In this document: positions 1-5,360 of the stretch, piece by piece
Layout of the letters: every line of letters starts with the position of its first letter
Numbering within the stretch: position 1 is the first letter of the stretch
Assembly: GCA_016184235.1 (NCBI GenBank)
Contig: JACPDC010000311.1
Location: forward strand, 1 to 5,360
DNA: 5,360 nt
DNA from: Deltaproteobacteria bacterium
GTDB taxonomy: Bacteria; Desulfobacterota; Binatia; UBA9968
Direction of reading: 5' to 3'
The notes under the pieces: model-generated
What the model was told of the DNA's origin: nothing
The model's database searches: none
What the model saw: only the letters and a program-made list of their open reading frames with translations
Position numbers and translations under genes: made by a program

Positions 1-2
1 CC

Positions 3-593
3 GAGGCGATGCGCCCGGAATACCAGGGCATCGTCGAGGCCGGCTTTCTGCTCCAGATCGACGATCCCGACCTGCCGGACGGCTGGCAGATCAACGCCCA
101 TATGAGCGTGGCGGAATACCGGAAATACGCCGAGCTGCGCGTGGACGCGCTCAATCACGCGCTCAAGGACGTCGCGCCGGAGAGGGTGCGCTTTCACACC
201 TGCTGGGGCAGTTATCACGGGCCCCACAAGTACGACATTCCGCTCAAGGACATCGTCGACATCATTCTCAAGGTGCGCGCCAACACCTATTCCATCGAGG
301 CCTCCAACCCGCGCCATGAGCACGAGTGGCGGGTGTGGGAGGAGGTGAAGCTGCCCGAGGGCAAGGTGCTGGTCCCGGGAGTGGTGGGCCACGCCACCGA
401 CATCGTCGAGCACCCGCAGGCGATCGCCGACCGCCTGGTGAAATATGCCAAGCTCGTGGGGCGCGAGAACGTGATGGCGGGAACCGACTGCGGGCTCGGC
501 CCGAGAGTCGGCCATCCCAAGATCGCCTGGGCGAAGTTCGAGGCGATGGCCGAAGGGGCGCGCCTGGCCAGCAAACAGCTCTGGGGAAAGTAG
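3..593 (+). CDS. Cobalamin-independent methionine synthase (MetE C-terminal) family methyltransferase, 5'-truncated
   Basis: The frame is open from base 3, so this is the C-terminal half of a gene that starts upstream; the first visible Met (base 9) need not be the start. Seen, numbering from that Met: an HTCWGSYHGPH block giving His63 and Cys65, a YSIEAS block giving Glu97, and a GTDCGLG block giving Cys161. These match the His-Cys-Glu-Cys zinc ligands of MetE, which bind and activate the thiol acceptor. Family knowledge: short single-domain relatives of about 370 residues include archaeal-type methionine synthases and the epoxyalkane:coenzyme M transferase, so the substrate is a thiol but not necessarily homocysteine. 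The protein should be cytosolic. It ends 33 nt before a solute-receptor gene on the same strand, which suggests a catabolic or C1-transfer role rather than housekeeping methionine synthesis (inference). The family is near certain; the reaction is uncertain. Confidence 0.9.
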   Translation, partial: EAMRPEYQGIVEAGFLLQIDDPDLPDGWQINAHMSVAEYRKYAELRVDALNHALKDVAPERVRFHTCWGSYHGPHKYDIPLKDIVDIILKVRANTYSIEASNPRHEHEWRVWEEVKLPEGKVLVPGVVGHATDIVEHPQAIADRLVKYAKLVGRENVMAGTDCGLGPRVGHPKIAWAKFEAMAEGARLASKQLWGK

Positions 594-613
594 CGACAGC
601 CCGTCCGCCTTAT

Positions 614-619
614 AAGGAG
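614..619 (+). promoter_or_regulatory. Shine-Dalgarno site for the TctC-like receptor gene
   Basis: AAGGAG lies 7 nt before the ATG at 627. It is a near-perfect site and fixes that Met as the start rather than the in-frame ATG two codons later at 633. Confidence 0.8.
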
Positions 620-626
620 ATCGGAT

Positions 627-1718
627 ATGAAAATGGCACTTCGGCTCATAGTGGTTTATGGGCTGCTTCAGTTGGCGCTGCCCCTGACTCACTCAGCGCA
701 AGGCGCGCCGGCCGCCGAGCAGCCGTTTTACGCGGGAAAGACCGTTCGCATCATGGCCGGCTTCGCGCCCGGCGGCACGATCGACTTGAGCGCCCGGCTC
801 TTCGCCCGCCACCTGCCTAAATACATTCCGGGAAATCCCTCCGTCATCGTACAGAATATGACCGGCGCCGGCGGCCAGGTGGCGGCCAACTACACCTTCG
901 GCGTCGCCAAGCCCGACGGGCTGACGCTGCTGCAATCTCCCACCGGCCCGATCATGAACGCCTTCCTGTTGCCGGAGAGCGTCCAATACGACGTGCGCCG
1001 GGTAGAGGCCCTTTGGGTCAGCGCCGACAGCTGGGTAACGGTCATCAATGTCAAAGCGACACAGGTAAAGAAGGCGGAGGATCTCTTGCGGACATCGGCT
1101 GCGCTCAGGGCCGGCGGCTCCGGACTCAGCAGCTTGAGGACCCTCAGGCCCAAGCTCGCCCTGGAGCTCTTCGGCGTGCAGCACACCCTGGTAACGGGCT
1201 ACCAGGGATCTGCCGACCTGCTCCTGGCCCTGGATAAAGCCGAAATCCATCTCTTCGAGGACCCCCAGGACGGCTACAAGACAAATATCCGGCCGAGAGA
1301 GAAGGAAGGGAGCGTGGCCGTCCTGTGGCAGACCGGCACCCTCACTGCGGAGGACACCTTTAAGCGCTCGGATCTGCTGCCGCAGGTGCCGACTTTGGGT
1401 GAAATCCTGCCCAAGGATAAGAGAAAGGGGGTCGCCTGGGCAGCCTGGAAGGCGGCGGTGCTACCGCAGGCCTTCCAGTACATGACCAGCACGACTCCGG
1501 GCGTGCCCGCCGAGCGGATCGCGATTCTGAGCCGCGCCCTGGAAAAGATGACGCAGGATCCGGCTTTCCGAAAAGAGTTTGAAAGCACCCTGGGCGATCC
1601 TCCGGACGCTCTGGTGGGCGCGCCGGCGGATCGGATGGTCAAGGAGGCGGTCAAGAGACTCTTCGACGATTATCGACAGGGCACCGACTACCTCCGGGCA
1701 TTGGCGAAGAAGAAGTAG
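627..1718 (+). CDS. Tripartite tricarboxylate transporter (TctC/Bug family) substrate-binding protein
   Basis: Encodes 363 residues. Residues 1-29 look like a Sec signal peptide: Lys2 and Arg6, a hydrophobic core at about 7-20, and small residues near a likely cut at 24-29. The mature protein opens with the Bug pattern: YAGKTVRIMAGFAPGG (35-50), then Asp53 in the ligand loop, then VIVQNMTGAGGQVAAN (73-88) and a following KPDGLTL. These are the usual signatures of periplasmic receptors that bind carboxylates by two loops. At 363 residues it is somewhat longer than the typical length of about 320, with extra sequence in the middle. TTT transport needs TctA and TctB membrane proteins, and neither is in the window, so this is an orphan receptor here. 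It lies between a methyltransferase gene and an ABC-type solute receptor gene. A carboxylate ligand is the family expectation; the actual ligand is unknown. Confidence 0.88.
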   Translation: MKMALRLIVVYGLLQLALPLTHSAQGAPAAEQPFYAGKTVRIMAGFAPGGTIDLSARLFARHLPKYIPGNPSVIVQNMTGAGGQVAANYTFGVAKPDGLTLLQSPTGPIMNAFLLPESVQYDVRRVEALWVSADSWVTVINVKATQVKKAEDLLRTSAALRAGGSGLSSLRTLRPKLALELFGVQHTLVTGYQGSADLLLALDKAEIHLFEDPQDGYKTNIRPREKEGSVAVLWQTGTLTAEDTFKRSDLLPQVPTLGEILPKDKRKGVAWAAWKAAVLPQAFQYMTSTTPGVPAERIAILSRALEKMTQDPAFRKEFESTLGDPPDALVGAPADRMVKEAVKRLFDDYRQGTDYLRALAKKK

Positions 1719-1722
1719 ATGA

Positions 1723-1729
1723 GAGGAGG
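1723..1729 (+). promoter_or_regulatory. Shine-Dalgarno site deciding the start of the NMT1-like receptor
   Basis: GAGGAGG lies 7 nt before the ATG at 1737. The longer in-frame start at 1719, directly after the previous stop codon, would place this site inside the coding region and has no good site of its own. The start is therefore taken as 1737. Confidence 0.8.
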
Positions 1730-1736
1730 CGCCCGA

Positions 1737-2726
1737 ATGCGTCACCAAATGAGTTTCGTCGAGCGCCACGGGCGCGGCAAATATCTCGCCCTCGTTGCGC
1801 TCGCCTTTCTTTTCCTCAACGGCGATCCGGCTTCCGCCCAACTGAAAAAAGTTCGGCTCTCTGCGCCGACGGTCGCCATCACGGAGCTTCCCTTCAAGAT
1901 CGCGCAACATCAAGGATTCTATCGCGAGCAGGGATTGGACGTCGAGATTGTCGTTATCCGGGGCGCTATAGGGGTAACGGCCCTGGTCGCCGGCTCCGTG
2001 GATTATTCCACCGCCTCAGGCTCCATCATCGTGGCTGCGGCGCGCGGCCTCGGCGTCAAGCTGGTTTACCTTATTTCGTCCAAGCCCGCCTTTGACCTGG
2101 TCGCGGAGCCGCGCATCCGCTCCATCGGTCAGCTCCGAGGAAAAACCGTCGGGATCTCATCGCGGGGAGGTTCCGTGGATCTATTGACCCGCTTGATGCT
2201 GGAAAAAAACGGGGTGAATCCTGATAAAGATCTCGTCCTTTTGGTCGTGGGCACCCAGGAAGAGATGATGATCGCTCTCAGGGCCGGAAGGATTTCCGCC
2301 GCGCTGCTCAGTCCCCCCCGGCAACTCATGCTCTATCGCGAGGGCTTCCAGAATCTCGGCTTTTCCGGAGACTACCTCTCGACCTACATGACAGGCGGCA
2401 TCGGGGTGACCAGCGAAAAGATCAAGAGCAGCCCGGATGAAGTGCTGGCGTTTGTCAAAGGATCTTTGAAAGGAGTGGAGTTTTACAAGAAAAACCGCAA
2501 CCAGGCGATTGCCATGATCGCCAAAGAACTCAGAATCAGCGATCCCGTTTTGGCCCGGCAGGTTTATGATCTGCACGCAGGGAGACTTTCCCGCAACGGC
2601 ATGGAAGATGCCTCCTGGATACAAGGGGCCATTGAATTTACCAAGAAAAGTCTCGGCATGGCGGACAAGAACGTCCCCGCAGACCAGGTATTTGATTTCA
2701 GTTTTATCGAAAAGGCCCTTCGCTAA
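1737..2726 (+). CDS. NMT1/SsuA-type ABC transporter substrate-binding protein
   Basis: Encodes 329 residues from the ATG chosen by its ribosome-binding site; an ATG at 1749 is a weaker alternative. Residues 1-34 form a signal peptide: Arg and Lys at 10-15, a hydrophobic core at 16-27, and an ASA cleavage site before Gln35. The mature start, TVAITELPFKIAQHQGFYREQGLDVEI, is the classic opening of the NMT1/THI5-like and SsuA/TauA periplasmic fold, followed by a GSVDYSTASGS ligand-loop block and an LRGKTVGISSRGGS block that begins the second lobe. No lipobox cysteine is present, so it is probably soluble in the periplasm. Known relatives bind sulfonates, taurine, nitrate, pyrimidine precursors or aromatic acids, so the ligand cannot be named. 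No ABC permease or ATPase is encoded here. The gap to the preceding receptor is 18 nt and to the following M24 gene 16 nt, consistent with one operon. By eye its base composition is less GC-rich than the M24 genes. Confidence 0.88.
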   Translation: MRHQMSFVERHGRGKYLALVALAFLFLNGDPASAQLKKVRLSAPTVAITELPFKIAQHQGFYREQGLDVEIVVIRGAIGVTALVAGSVDYSTASGSIIVAAARGLGVKLVYLISSKPAFDLVAEPRIRSIGQLRGKTVGISSRGGSVDLLTRLMLEKNGVNPDKDLVLLVVGTQEEMMIALRAGRISAALLSPPRQLMLYREGFQNLGFSGDYLSTYMTGGIGVTSEKIKSSPDEVLAFVKGSLKGVEFYKKNRNQAIAMIAKELRISDPVLARQVYDLHAGRLSRNGMEDASWIQGAIEFTKKSLGMADKNVPADQVFDFSFIEKALR

Positions 2727-2731
2727 AAGAT

Positions 2732-2736
2732 GGAGG
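2732..2736 (+). promoter_or_regulatory. Shine-Dalgarno site deciding the start of the first M24 gene
   Basis: GGAGG lies 6 nt before the ATG at 2743. It supports the short start. The open frame extends back to 2566, but that extension overlaps the preceding gene in another frame. Confidence 0.78.
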
Positions 2737-2742
2737 CGAACG

Positions 2743-3888
2743 ATGCAAGTTAACAGCGCCGAAATCCCGCGTCCCTACCAAGCCAAGCTCAAATCCCTGC
2801 AAGAGGCTATGAAGAAGGAGGGATTGGGCGCGCTGCTTTTTTATTCCACCGGGCAGTTGAGCATGCTCGAGGTCAATCCGGTGCTGTGGATCTCGGGCGC
2901 GCTTCCCATGGGACAGGATACCGGGGTTTTGATCACGGCGGCTGGGGACGCGACGATGCTCATCAGCCTTTCCTGGGACCTCGGCAGGGTGCGCCGGCAA
3001 AGCTGGATCGAGGAGATCCGGGTGGCGGATCGCTTCGTCGATGCGGTCAAGGAGTTGATCGAGCAGAAAGGGCTCCAAGGAAAGATCGGCATCGCCGGCT
3101 TGGGCTGGATGCCGGCGGCGATTTACCGGGGGCTGGAGCGGGCGCTGCCTGGAAGGGTCGATGCGGCGGATGCGATATTTCAATCCCTCGCCCGCCATCC
3201 CGGCCGCGAGGCCCTTGCCGCGCTGGAGCGCGCCGCGACCATCGCCGACGCCGGTTTTTCCGCCATCCTAGAAAGGGCGAAGATCGGCATGCCGGAGCAC
3301 GAGCTCGCCGCGGAGGTGGAGTACGCCATGCGCTCTCAAGGCGCCGAGGATAACTTCGGCATGGTGACGGCTTCGGACCACAGCCACTGCACCCATCCTC
3401 CGGGCAATCGCAAAATCCAGCCGGGCGACACCATCATTGCGGAGATCACGCCGGCCATAGAGGGCCATTTCGTCCAGCTCTGCCGCACCGCGGTGATGGG
3501 CGCTGTCTCGCCCCTGCTGCGGGAGAAATTCGACATCATGGAGGAGGCGATGGAGAAAAGCCTGGAGCAGGTGCGCGTCGGAAAAAAGGCCGGGGAGATC
3601 GCGCGCGTCATGAACCAGGTCTTCACCGCCTACGGCTACGAGAAGTACTGCCGGCCTCCCTATATGCGGGTGCGGGGGCACGGCCTGGGCTTTTTATCCA
3701 TGCCCTTCCCCGAGATCGTCGATGAGAACGAATCGGTCATCGAAGAGGGGATGTGCTTTGTCGTCCATCCCAACCAGTATCTGCCGGAGACCGGCTATCT
3801 CATGCTCGGGGACACCGTCTGGGTGGAGGCGAACGGCCCGCGGCGGCTGACGCAGACGCCGATGAAACTATTCTCTATCGATATTTGA
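2743..3888 (+). CDS. M24 family (creatinase/Xaa-Pro peptidase fold) protein with altered metal site
   Basis: Encodes 381 residues: a creatinase-type N-terminal domain (about 1-150) and a pita-bread catalytic domain (about 160-381), close to the usual 360-400. No signal peptide is seen, so it is cytosolic. The fold is clear from THPPGNRKIQPGDTIIAE (217-234), the GHGLGF block (312-317), EEGMCFVVHP (334-343) and the terminal GDTVWVEANG stretch. The five metal ligands of M24 peptidases (Asp, Asp, His, Glu, Glu) read here as Glu234, Gln245, His313, His342 and Gly356. The dinuclear peptidase centre is therefore not intact. Creatinase also lacks metal and works through a His in the position of His218, but creatinase Glu262 aligns with Cys247 here, so it is not a plain creatinase. 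His213, His215, His218, His242 and His342 make the pocket His-rich. Possible roles are C-N hydrolysis, lyase activity as in DddP, or peptide or ligand binding. The family is firm; the reaction is unknown. Confidence 0.85.
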   Translation: MQVNSAEIPRPYQAKLKSLQEAMKKEGLGALLFYSTGQLSMLEVNPVLWISGALPMGQDTGVLITAAGDATMLISLSWDLGRVRRQSWIEEIRVADRFVDAVKELIEQKGLQGKIGIAGLGWMPAAIYRGLERALPGRVDAADAIFQSLARHPGREALAALERAATIADAGFSAILERAKIGMPEHELAAEVEYAMRSQGAEDNFGMVTASDHSHCTHPPGNRKIQPGDTIIAEITPAIEGHFVQLCRTAVMGAVSPLLREKFDIMEEAMEKSLEQVRVGKKAGEIARVMNQVFTAYGYEKYCRPPYMRVRGHGLGFLSMPFPEIVDENESVIEEGMCFVVHPNQYLPETGYLMLGDTVWVEANGPRRLTQTPMKLFSIDI

Positions 3889-3893
3889 CCTCC

Positions 3894-3938
3894 GAACGAC
3901 TTGAACAATTTGAACGTCTGGAACGATTTGAACGATTC
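3894..3938 (+). repeat. Five tandem 9-nt repeats, consensus GAACGATTT
   Basis: Five contiguous 9-nt units start at 3894, 3903, 3912, 3921 and 3930, with no spacer. All begin GAAC, and the remaining five bases vary around GATTT. The array fills most of the 63-nt gap between the two M24 genes and is AT-rich compared with the flanking coding DNA. It is on the transcribed strand just upstream of the ribosome-binding site of the next gene. A function (spacer, protein-binding direct repeats, or neutral minisatellite) cannot be decided from the sequence. No hairpin terminator is seen in this gap. Confidence 0.85.
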
Positions 3939-3940
3939 TT

Positions 3941-3946
3941 AGAGGT
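3941..3946 (+). promoter_or_regulatory. Shine-Dalgarno site for the GTG-initiated M24 gene
   Basis: AGAGGT lies 5 nt before the GTG at 3952. An in-frame TAG at 3940-3942 blocks any longer start, and the next in-frame ATG (4057) would remove the conserved N-terminal helix. GTG is therefore the most likely start. Confidence 0.65.
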
Positions 3947-3951
3947 GCCTA

Positions 3952-5124
3952 GTGGATACCCTTCACACCGTTTTGAATCGAGGCTGCAGCATCTGGGAGC
4001 GGGATTCTCTCTCCGAGAGCGAATTTCGCGGCCGGCTCGACAAAATAAAGGCGGGGATGAAAGAGCGCGGCGTCGATCTCCTGCTCGTCTACGGCGACTC
4101 GTGGCGCTACGGCCATCTGGCATTCGTCTCGCATTTCATTCCGAAGAATCGCGGCGCCCTGGCGGCGATTCCCCTCGCAGGAGAGCCGGCGCTGGTCGTC
4201 CAGGAGCCGAGCCGCAACAATCCCTTTTCCAAGACGCTCACCTGGATCGACGAGGTGCGCTCGGTGGGGCAATTCGCCCAGGGGCTGGGCGACGCGCTCA
4301 AGGCGCGGCAGCTCAAGCCCGGGCGCGTGGGGCTCGTCTCGGTCGAGCAGCAGCTCAACATCCGGGAATGGAACGGCCTGGTAAAGACGCTCGACGGCGC
4401 CGAACTTTCCGATTTGAGCGATCTCCTGATCTCGCTCCGTCTGGTCAAATCGGCCGCCGAGCAGGCGCTGGTGAAAAAGAGCGCCTCGATCCTCGAGCGC
4501 GCGCTCGAGTTCTTGCGGCGCGAGCTCAGAGCCGGGCGAAAAGAGCATGAGATCGCCGCCGCCGCGGAGCGCGAGGCGCGGCGCCAGGGGGTCGAGGATT
4601 TTAGATGTATGCTCGCCCGCTCCGCCGAGCCCGATATCGGCCTTCGGCCGCCGGGCCCTTCCGCGGTCAACAAGGGGGAGCGCTTGCTCGTGGCCGTGGC
4701 CGCCTCCTACCAGCGCTACTGGGCCGAGATCGGCCGCACTTTCTTCCTCGGAAAGCCGGCGCCGGAGTCATCGAAGAGCCATGACCTGGCAAAGGGGCTG
4801 TTCCGCAAGCTGGTGGAGGGCGCCAAGGTCGGAAGTTCCTCTGCGGTCGCGGCGACCTTTCTCTCGGAAGTCCCGGTCGCCGCCAGAAACTCGCTCGCGG
4901 CCTATGGCTTGGGAAACGGCATCGGCCTGGACATGAGCGAGGGCCCCTTTCTGGGCCGGGAGGATTCTGTGAAACTGCAGCCCGGTATGACGCTTACGCT
5001 CAGGGTCTGCTTCTCCGGCGAGGATTGCGGCAGCGCGCTGATCTCCCGGCCGTTCCTGATGAGTGCGAACGGATTACAGCCGCTGGCGAAGCCGGTCGAA
5101 GAGCCAGTTTTGATCGAGGCTTAG
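3952..5124 (+). CDS. Second M24 family protein, probable metal-free homolog or pseudoenzyme
   Basis: Encodes 390 residues from GTG, with a creatinase-like N-terminal domain (about 1-165; FRGRLDKIKAGMKERGVDLLLV is typical) and a pita-bread domain (about 170-390). It has no signal peptide. The C-terminal domain is recognised by NKGERLLVAVAA (240-251), the IGRTFFLG strand (260-267), LGNGIGLDMSEGPFL (320-334), LQPGMTLTL (342-350) and a closing SANGLQPL. Aligned on these blocks, the five M24 metal ligands (Asp, Asp, His, Glu, Glu) read Ala248, Glu259, Asn322, Arg351 and Ser365. The His used by creatinase as acid-base falls at about Arg232. The metal centre and the usual catalytic His are thus both missing, although the frame is intact and the fold motifs are kept, so it does not look like a decaying pseudogene. 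Non-peptidase M24 homologs such as the Spt16 N-terminal domain and EBP1 bind peptides or partners. A structural or regulatory partner of the preceding M24 protein is plausible (inference). It ends 6 nt before a CoA ligase-like gene. Confidence 0.82.
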   Translation: MDTLHTVLNRGCSIWERDSLSESEFRGRLDKIKAGMKERGVDLLLVYGDSWRYGHLAFVSHFIPKNRGALAAIPLAGEPALVVQEPSRNNPFSKTLTWIDEVRSVGQFAQGLGDALKARQLKPGRVGLVSVEQQLNIREWNGLVKTLDGAELSDLSDLLISLRLVKSAAEQALVKKSASILERALEFLRRELRAGRKEHEIAAAAEREARRQGVEDFRCMLARSAEPDIGLRPPGPSAVNKGERLLVAVAASYQRYWAEIGRTFFLGKPAPESSKSHDLAKGLFRKLVEGAKVGSSSAVAATFLSEVPVAARNSLAAYGLGNGIGLDMSEGPFLGREDSVKLQPGMTLTLRVCFSGEDCGSALISRPFLMSANGLQPLAKPVEEPVLIEA

Positions 5125-5130
5125 AGAAAC

Positions 5131-5360
5131 ATGAGCGCTTTAAACAGAAAAGCCCTGCAGCGGCAACAGACCGAGAAGCTCCGCGTCATGCTCGGCGAGC
5201 TTCTCAAGAGCAACAGTTTCTACCGGGCGAAGCTGCCGAAGGACGCCGCCTCAAAGTTGAACTCTCTTAAGGCGCTGCGCGATCTGCCCTTCACGATCAA
5301 GCGCGAGCTGGTCGAAGACCAGATCAGCCATCCCCCATTCGGCACCAACCTCACCTACCC
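5131..5360 (+). CDS. Phenylacetate-CoA ligase (PaaK)-like protein, N-terminal part, cut by window end
   Basis: From the ATG at 5131 the frame stays open to the window end, giving 76 residues starting MSALNRKALQRQQ. The segments TEKLRVMLGELLKSNSFYR (14-32) and SLKALRDLPFTIKREL (45-60) are the characteristic N-terminal helices of PaaK-type AMP-forming ligases, which usually read like KLR...FYR...L..LPFTTK..L. The ATP-binding and adenylation motifs would lie beyond the window. The expected reaction is ATP-dependent formation of an acyl-CoA from an aromatic or other carboxylic acid in the cytosol. The gene starts 6 nt after the second M24 gene with only a weak ribosome-binding match (AGAG at 5123-5126), so translational coupling is likely. 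It could be a divergent PaaK paralog with another acid substrate or another adenylating function. Confidence 0.78.
   Translation, partial: MSALNRKALQRQQTEKLRVMLGELLKSNSFYRAKLPKDAASKLNSLKALRDLPFTIKRELVEDQISHPPFGTNLTY

Noticed and set aside
608..617. Perfect 10-bp palindrome CCTTATAAGG before the TctC-like gene
   Set aside because: It is short, has no loop and no T-run, and overlaps the ribosome-binding site; it is too small to call a terminator or operator.
1719..1736. Start codon directly after the stop of the TctC-like gene
   Set aside because: The six extra codons contain the GAGGAGG site that serves the ATG at 1737, so they are more likely a leader than coding sequence.
2566..2742. Upstream extension of the first M24 reading frame, adding 59 residues
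   Set aside because: It overlaps the end of the NMT1-like gene in another frame, the added sequence is Arg- and Pro-rich and unlike any M24 start, and a good ribosome-binding site precedes the ATG at 2743.
3901..3930. Possible promoter using TTGAAC as a -35 element
   Set aside because: TTGAAC recurs within the 9-nt array by default, and no convincing -10 element lies at the right spacing.
3949..4548. Minus-strand open frame of about 200 codons opposite the second M24 gene
   Set aside because: It lies opposite a well-supported gene, shows no domain and no ribosome-binding context, and is typical of antisense frames in GC-rich codons.
3753..4550. Long plus-strand frame crossing the end of one M24 gene, the repeat array and half of the next
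   Set aside because: It is very Arg-, Ala- and Gly-rich, lacks any domain and is out of frame with two clear M24 genes; it is a GC-rich shadow.
3952..5124. Second M24 gene considered as a decaying pseudogene
   Set aside because: The metal ligands are lost, but the frame is uninterrupted over 390 codons, both domains are complete and fold motifs are kept, which argues for a functional non-metal protein.

Overview
The window is a compact, GC-rich, all-plus-strand gene array. It holds six genes: two are cut by the window edges and four are complete. The gaps are 33, 18, 16, 63 and 6 nt. No minus-strand gene is supported, and there are no RNA genes, mobile elements or CRISPR arrays. The mix of orphan substrate-binding proteins, creatinase-like M24 proteins, a short MetE-type methyltransferase and a PaaK-like CoA ligase resembles catabolic clusters common in soil and groundwater bacteria of uncultivated or deltaproteobacteria-like lineages (Binatota or Rokubacteria style genomes). 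That placement is an impression from gene content, not a demonstrated taxonomy.

Layout. (1) Bases 3-593 carry the C-terminal half of a cobalamin-independent methionine synthase-like methyltransferase with a complete zinc site; its 5' end lies outside the window. (2) Bases 627-1718 encode an exported tripartite tricarboxylate transporter (TctC/Bug) type solute receptor. (3) Bases 1737-2726 encode an exported NMT1/SsuA-type ABC solute-binding protein. (4) Bases 2743-3888 encode an M24 (pita-bread fold, creatinase/prolidase) protein with a rewired metal site. (5) A 63-nt gap holds five tandem 9-nt repeats. (6) Bases 3952-5124 encode a second, divergent M24 protein in which the metal site is almost entirely gone; it starts at GTG. 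(7) Bases 5131-5360 are the start of a phenylacetate-CoA ligase-like gene that runs off the window.

Working model (inference). The genes are probably co-transcribed and form a small-molecule uptake and degradation cassette. Two periplasmic receptors capture a carboxylate or other small organic solute. The M24 pair cleaves or binds it, possibly as a hetero-oligomer. The zinc methyltransferase moves a methyl or alkyl group, and the CoA ligase activates an acid product. No transporter membrane component is visible. The substrate cannot be read from the sequence. The most interesting point is the tandem M24 pair, whose two members have lost the canonical metal ligands in different ways.
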